Of a stretch of 64,000 nt of DNA, positions 59,770-64,000 are shown piece by piece. Each line of letters starts with the position of its first letter. Positions within the stretch are counted from its first letter, which is position 1. A model generated the notes under the pieces. It saw only the letters and a list, made by a program, of their open reading frames with translations. It was not told the origin of the DNA and did no database searches. The stretch comes from AC-32 sp963813435 (GTDB lineage Bacteria > Actinomycetota > Thermoleophilia > Gaiellales > Gaiellaceae). Made by a program: the position numbers and the translations under genes. The stretch lies in NCBI GenBank assembly GCA_963813435.1, contig CAWEYY010000003.1, forward strand, positions 1,364,001 to 1,428,000. Reading direction: 5' to 3'.

Positions 59770-61995
59770 GTGGCCACAAGCGCTGCCCTCTGGGACGACT
59801 TGCTCCACGGAGAGGAGCTCGCGCACCTCGGGTTTGAGCCCGCCCGCGCGGCCCGGACGGTGCCGCTTCCGGAGGAGCTGCACCCGCGGCTTCGCGAGAC
59901 TCTGGGCGTCGAGTCGCTCTACACGCATCAGGCCGAGGCGTGGGAAGCGGCCGCGCGGGGCGAGCACCTGATCGTCACGACGGGAACCGCCAGCGGGAAG
60001 AGCCTCGCGTTCAACCTGCCCGTCCTCGACGCGCTCGCGCGAGAGCCGAAGCAGCGGGCGATCTACCTCTACCCGACGAAGGCGCTGGCGCAGGACCAGC
60101 TGCGCGCGCTCGGCTCGGTTCACCTGCCGCGCCTGCGGGCCGCGATCTACGACGGCGACACCGAGACGAAGCGGCGCTGGCAGGTGCGCAAGTGGTCGAA
60201 CCTGATCCTGTCCAACCCGGACATGCTCCACATCGGCGTGCTCCCGCACCACGACCGCTGGGGCGACGTGCTCTCGAACCTCGCGTACGTGGTCGTGGAC
60301 GAAGCGCACGTCTACCGCGGAGTCTTCGGCTCGCACGTCGCCAGCGTGCTGCGGCGGCTGCGGCGCCTCGCGCGCGTCTACGGCGCCGAGCCGCAGTTCC
60401 TGCTCGCGTCGGCCACGATCGCCAACCCGGGAGAGCTGGCGCGCTCGCTGATCGGCTCGGACGCGACGGTGATCGCTGACGACGGCGCGCCGCGCGCCGA
60501 GCGGACGGTCGCGCTCTGGAACCCGCCGCTGACCGACGAGGAGCTCGGCCTGCGAGCGAGCCCGCTCGGCGAGGCGTCACGCTTGTTGGCCGGTCTCGTC
60601 TCGCGTGGGCTGCGGACGCTCTGCTTCGCCAAGAGCAGGCGCGCGGCCGAGCTGATCCACCGCTTCACCGCCGACCGGCTCGGGGACGACTCGGCGCTCT
60701 CGCCGTACCGCGCCGGCTACACGCCCGCGCAGCGACGCGAGATCGAGCGGCGGCTGCTCGAGGGCGAGCTGCTCGGCGTGTCGGCGACCAACGCGCTCGA
60801 GCTGGGCATCGACGTCGGCCTCCTCGACTGCGTCCTTTCCGTCGGGTTTCCCGGAACGGTCGCGTCGCTGCGCCAGCAGTGGGGCCGCGCGGGGCGCCGA
60901 GGTCACGGGCTGGCCGTGCTCGTCGCGAGCGAGGACGCGCTCGACCAGTACTTCATGCGCGAGCCCGAGATGCTGCTCGGCCGGCGCGTCGAGGCGGCGA
61001 TCCTCGACCACGAGAACCCGCGCGTGCTCGACGGCCACGTGCGCGCAGCTGCGTTCGAGGCGCCGCTGGACGACGCCGACCGCGAGCTGCTCGGCAACAC
61101 CGCGCTCGAGCGGGCGGCCGTCCTGTCGGACCTGCAGAAGACGAAGGCCGGCTACGTCTGGGCAGGCCGCGACTACCCGGCCGCGCGGCTGTCCCTCCGC
61201 TCGACCGGTCCCGAGTCGTTCACGATCGTCGACGCGTCCAACGGCGCGATCCTCGGCATCGTCGAGCAGGAGCGCGCCTACTCGACCGTCCACGAAGGTG
61301 CGATCTACCTCCACCTCGGCGAGAGCTACCGCGTGCGGGAGCTCGACCTCGGCTCGCGGACTGCCGTGGTCGAGCCGTTCCGCGGCGACTACTACACGCA
61401 GGCGAAGACCGAGACCACGACCGCGATCGTCGAGCCCCGGCGAGTCGAGACGCGGCTCGGCCTCGAGCTCGCGTTCGGGAGCGTCGTCGTCACCGACCAG
61501 GTCGTCGGCTTCCAGAAGCGCTCGATCCAGACACAGGAGACGCTGGAGCTCGTCCCGCTCGCCCTGCCACAGACCGAGTTCGAGACCGAGGCCGTCTGGT
61601 TCCTCCCGCAGCCGTGGATGCTCGAGGGCATCGAGCGCGAGCCACGCCTGCTCGGGTCGCTTCACGCGGCCGAGCACTCGCTGATCGCGCTACTGCCGCT
61701 CTGGGCGATGTGCGACCGCTGGGACATCGGCGGGCTCTCGACCAACCTCCACTTCCAGACCGGCCGCCCGACGATCTTCGTCTACGACGGCCACGCGGGC
61801 GGGGTCGGGATCGCCGAGCGCGGGTTCGCGGCCTTCGAGGGCTGGGTCGAGGACACGGCGAAGCTGCTGGACGGATGCCCGTGCGACCACGGCTGCCCGT
61901 CCTGCGTCCAGAGCCCGAAGTGCGGGAACCTGAACGAGCCGCTCGACAAGGCGGGCGCGCTCGCGCTCCTCGACCGGATGGTCTCGAGGGCGTAG
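59770..61995 (+). CDS. DEAD/DEAH-box helicase with C-terminal DUF1998, MrfA/YprA-like
   Basis: 741 residues from the GTG at 59770. Walker A GTASGKS (72-78) and DEAH (177-180) mark a superfamily 2 helicase; SATIANPGEL and ATNALELGIDVGLLDCVLS are motifs III and V. The C-terminal DUF1998-like part holds CPCDHGCPSCVQSPKC (703-718) with five cysteines, four of which form the zinc site of MrfA, a mitomycin-repair helicase in B. subtilis. The nearby leaderless box fixes the start. Likely works in DNA crosslink or adduct repair. Confidence 0.92.
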   Translation: MATSAALWDDLLHGEELAHLGFEPARAARTVPLPEELHPRLRETLGVESLYTHQAEAWEAAARGEHLIVTTGTASGKSLAFNLPVLDALAREPKQRAIYLYPTKALAQDQLRALGSVHLPRLRAAIYDGDTETKRRWQVRKWSNLILSNPDMLHIGVLPHHDRWGDVLSNLAYVVVDEAHVYRGVFGSHVASVLRRLRRLARVYGAEPQFLLASATIANPGELARSLIGSDATVIADDGAPRAERTVALWNPPLTDEELGLRASPLGEASRLLAGLVSRGLRTLCFAKSRRAAELIHRFTADRLGDDSALSPYRAGYTPAQRREIERRLLEGELLGVSATNALELGIDVGLLDCVLSVGFPGTVASLRQQWGRAGRRGHGLAVLVASEDALDQYFMREPEMLLGRRVEAAILDHENPRVLDGHVRAAAFEAPLDDADRELLGNTALERAAVLSDLQKTKAGYVWAGRDYPAARLSLRSTGPESFTIVDASNGAILGIVEQERAYSTVHEGAIYLHLGESYRVRELDLGSRTAVVEPFRGDYYTQAKTETTTAIVEPRRVETRLGLELAFGSVVVTDQVVGFQKRSIQTQETLELVPLALPQTEFETEAVWFLPQPWMLEGIEREPRLLGSLHAAEHSLIALLPLWAMCDRWDIGGLSTNLHFQTGRPTIFVYDGHAGGVGIAERGFAAFEGWVEDTAKLLDGCPCDHGCPSCVQSPKCGNLNEPLDKAGALALLDRMVSRA

Positions 61996-62040
61996 TTTCG
62001 GACTGTCAGCGCCCTAGCGCCCTGACGACGGCTCGACAAC

Positions 62041-62069
62041 TTGCAACGAGCGTCACGATCCCGTAACGT
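62041..62069 (+). promoter_or_regulatory. Possible sigma70-like promoter
   Basis: TTGCAA (62041-62046), a 17-nt spacer, TAACGT (62064-62069). Followed by a 55-nt leader before the ATG at 62125, with GGGAG as a weak ribosome site. Confidence 0.35.
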
Positions 62070-62124
62070 CAGGAGCAGCGATAGCCAGATCCGCCCTGCG
62101 GCCCGGATCGGACGGGAGACGCAG

Positions 62125-63207
62125 ATGAGCACCTGGCTCGCCAATCTCTTCCATCTCGACCGAGCACAGGACGCGGAGCGCGTCGCGTTCCACCCGCGGG
62201 ATGCCGACCAGGTCAGGTTCGCCGACCTCGCCTGGGATCACTTCTACTGGGACAGGTGGCGGCAGGGGCATCTGGCCGACGGCGTCGACTGGGAGCACCG
62301 CTACCGCGAGACGCGAGCGTCCTTCGAGGCCCGCCACGGCGAGATCGTCGAGGAGTACTGGTCGATCACCGAGCCTTCGGGTGTCGCGTTGACGCGCAGA
62401 AAGGCCCCATTGCTGCTTCGTCCATTCGTCGACGACACGCGCCGCTTCCACCGCGCCACGGACTGGGTCACGCGGGATGCCCCGCCGGTCGCCGACGCCC
62501 TGTTTACCTGCGAGACGCTCGCAATTCGGGTCGTGGAGGCGCTCAGGTTCACGAGCGAGAGCGTCGCACTGAGGCGCATCGTCGCCGTGGCCAGCCACCT
62601 GCTCGGGTGCCTCGACAAGGTGGGTGGCAAGGCGGAGCCCGCAGAGGCCGAGGCGATCGCCACCGCTCAGCAAGGCGAGCTGGCCGAGATCGAGGCCTAC
62701 TACAACGAGGCGGGCGCGCAGATCGGCCGCACGCTGTACGTCGAGGGCATGCTCATCGGCCTCGGGCTCGTAGCGGTACTCGCGACGATCGCGGTGACCC
62801 TGCTCCCGCGCGTCGATTTCCTCTGGTGGGACACACCGCTCCCGGCCGGCAGGAACGAGGTGCTCCGCACGCTGCTCGTCGCGTACGGCGCCGGGGCGAT
62901 CGGCGCATTCGTCAGCGTCCTTCAGCGGATGGCCTCGGAGAAGTACGACGTCCACTACGACCTGGGAAAGCGGACCATCCTGATGCTCGGAAGCTACCGG
63001 CCGGTTCTCGGTGCGGTCTTCGGTCTCTTCACGTACCTGGTGCTCGCGAGCGGCTTGCTCCAGACGGCCTCGCCGGATGATGAGAGCGCGCTCGCCTTCT
63101 ACGGGGCGCTCGCGTTCGTGGCCGGCTTCAGCGAGCGCTTCACGAAAGTGCTCGTCCAGGGCGTCTCGAGCACAACCGGCGGCGAGACGGGATCCGCGGC
63201 GTCTTAG
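62125..63207 (+). CDS. Membrane protein of unknown function
   Basis: Not recognised. 360 residues. A large hydrophilic N-terminal part (to about 215) rich in Trp, His and acidic residues (FADLAWDHFYWDRWRQG), a helical linker (QQGELAEIEAYYNEAGAQIG), then about four membrane helices (LYVEGMLIGLGLVAVLATIA, TLLVAYGAGAIGAFVSVLQR, VLGAVFGLFTYLVLASGLLQ and ALAFYGALAFVAGFSERFTK). The FSERF near the last helix resembles phage-superinfection or stress-type small membrane proteins only vaguely. ATG chosen because of the GGGAG site. Confidence 0.6.
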   Translation: MSTWLANLFHLDRAQDAERVAFHPRDADQVRFADLAWDHFYWDRWRQGHLADGVDWEHRYRETRASFEARHGEIVEEYWSITEPSGVALTRRKAPLLLRPFVDDTRRFHRATDWVTRDAPPVADALFTCETLAIRVVEALRFTSESVALRRIVAVASHLLGCLDKVGGKAEPAEAEAIATAQQGELAEIEAYYNEAGAQIGRTLYVEGMLIGLGLVAVLATIAVTLLPRVDFLWWDTPLPAGRNEVLRTLLVAYGAGAIGAFVSVLQRMASEKYDVHYDLGKRTILMLGSYRPVLGAVFGLFTYLVLASGLLQTASPDDESALAFYGALAFVAGFSERFTKVLVQGVSSTTGGETGSAAS

Positions 63208-63896
63208 GGTCGAGACGAAAGCTGCGGCCCGTAGTAGCCGGTGGGTGGAGGCCCGAGCGCGGCCTCGGTCGGAAACGCGTCCGTCTCCGAGTGCAGGTCG
63301 AGCTGCCCGCCGGCCCGGCACTCGCCCGACTGGTAATCCTCGGGCAGCCCGCCCTCCATCGCGAGCATGAACGACGCCACGCCCTTGCCTTCGGCGAGCG
63401 TCCCGCCGAGCTGCTCGACCGCGTACGCGACCTCCTGGATCCCGTAGCACTGCGCGGCCGCCTCGTCGGCCCAGCCGCGGAGGTGCATCGACTCGTGAGC
63501 GAGCGTCATCAGCGCCTCGCTGGTGGGCTCGGCCCCTCGGATACATGTCGAGCTCGCCGCATCGAGGGCGGAGAAGTGGCTCCAGTCGATCGCGCTCAGG
63601 CAGTCGAGCTCGAGGTGGCTCGAGGAGGTGCGGAAGCGAATCAGCTTGCCGCACACCGCGCGGGTCAGGTGGGTGCGGTCGGCCGCGTAGCCGTTCGGGA
63701 ACGGGACGTCCCCGAGCCGGCTGTCGACGTCAACCAACGCCTTCCAGAAGCTCTGGCACGAGACGTGCACCGGGCGACCTGCCATGTCGCTTGCGACCGC
63801 GCTCAGCGCCACCTCGTTGTGGGTCCGGACATGGTGCTCCCACCCCCAGCCACTGGCCACGAGCACGACGAGCAGCAACGGCACCGCCAGCTTCAT
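63204..63896 (-). CDS. Secreted HExxH-containing protein of unknown family
   Basis: 230 residues with an N-terminal signal peptide or anchor (MKLAVPLLLVVLVASG). The middle has HESMH (134-138), a HExxH zinc-protease motif, followed by LRGWADEAAAQCYG where Glu145 could be the third ligand. Six cysteines (C47, C82, C99, C118, C150 and one near the C-terminus) suggest disulfides outside the cell. It is not a family I can name. Its stop overlaps the membrane protein gene by 4 bp. Confidence 0.65.
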   Translation of the reverse strand: MKLAVPLLLVVLVASGWGWEHHVRTHNEVALSAVASDMAGRPVHVSCQSFWKALVDVDSRLGDVPFPNGYAADRTHLTRAVCGKLIRFRTSSSHLELDCLSAIDWSHFSALDAASSTCIRGAEPTSEALMTLAHESMHLRGWADEAAAQCYGIQEVAYAVEQLGGTLAEGKGVASFMLAMEGGLPEDYQSGECRAGGQLDLHSETDAFPTEAALGPPPTGYYGPQLSSRP

Positions 63897-63976
63897 CCAT
63901 GCTGTATCGGCACCGAGATGTCGATTCGCGACGATCCCGTTCGTCGTACTCTCGTAAGCGACCGAAGGAGGACGAC

Positions 63977-64000
63977 GTGCAGTACATGCTGTTGATCTAC
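63977..64000 (+). CDS. YCII-like protein, only the first eight codons in the window
   Basis: GTG at 63977 with GAAGGAGG 5 nt upstream begins VQYMLLIY and runs off the right edge. Proteins starting MxYMLLIY are usually YCII/DGPF-domain proteins often paired with ECF sigma factors. The strong Shine-Dalgarno is unlike most first genes here. Confidence 0.5.

Overview
The window is high-GC bacterial chromosome with dense, mostly uninterrupted genes on both strands. The gene set points to an aerobic actinobacterium, probably from a deep lineage such as Thermoleophilia; this placement is an inference from gene content and style, not a phylogeny. Supporting points are a SufCB/SufD/SufSU iron-sulfur pathway, a caa3-type cytochrome oxidase, a TatA+TatC pair, a Zur-type regulator, a dTDP-rhamnose set and a Dcd resembling the bifunctional actinobacterial type. 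Most first genes of transcription units lack a Shine-Dalgarno sequence and have a TAnnnT box 6-9 nt before the start codon, suggesting leaderless mRNAs. Genes inside operons are joined by ATGA/GTGA overlaps. No phage, insertion sequence, rRNA or CRISPR array was seen.

Layout. 1-5.8 kb: a class III aminotransferase (cut by the window edge), a DUF4015-type glycoside hydrolase-like protein, dcd, a secreted protein, an NDUFA9-like dehydrogenase, an unexplained intergenic block and a frameshifted O-methyltransferase. 5.9-14.9 kb: the suf region on the minus strand (sufC-sufB-VOC genes-sufD, then sufS-sufU-Rieske-tag), interrupted by an opposite-strand cytochrome c/Cys-His-rich fusion lipoprotein. 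14.9-18.6 kb: tatA-tatC, an adenosine deaminase-family gene, a TPR membrane protein and a diheme lipoprotein. 18.6-23.8 kb: a universal-stress membrane protein and the cytochrome oxidase operon ctaC-ctaD-usp-ctaE. 23.8-27 kb: cupin, GreA-like factor, typA and tRNA-Lys(CTT). 27-38 kb: a cell-surface sugar region with a Wbp-like UDP-sugar acid set, the rml genes, a SpoIID protein and a subtilase. 38-43.7 kb: MMPL transporter, hsp20-lon and a small membrane protein. 43.7-49.1 kb: tandem repeats, an M23 peptidase, the znuABC-zur locus and a half-size TauE/SafE pair. 49.2-55.5 kb: otsB, EamA transporter, NUDIX, a frameshifted PLP decarboxylase with polX, a dolichol-phosphate-mannose-synthase-like glycosyltransferase and thioredoxin. 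55.5-64 kb: orphan ABC permease, thiD-thiM-thiE-thiL under a TPP riboswitch, an MrfA-like helicase, two unrecognised genes and the start of a YCII-like gene.

The most unusual structure is a family of intergenic twin-hairpin repeats in two versions. Version A has five copies. Version B has eight, three of them in a near-identical tandem array. They mostly sit at the 3' ends of genes, but one copy supplies the C-terminal tail of SufB and another supplies the first residues of the subtilase. A second theme is that four genes (O-methyltransferase, VOC, ctaD, decarboxylase) are each broken by exactly one extra base. This looks more like insertion-type read error than biology, but it needs checking against reads.
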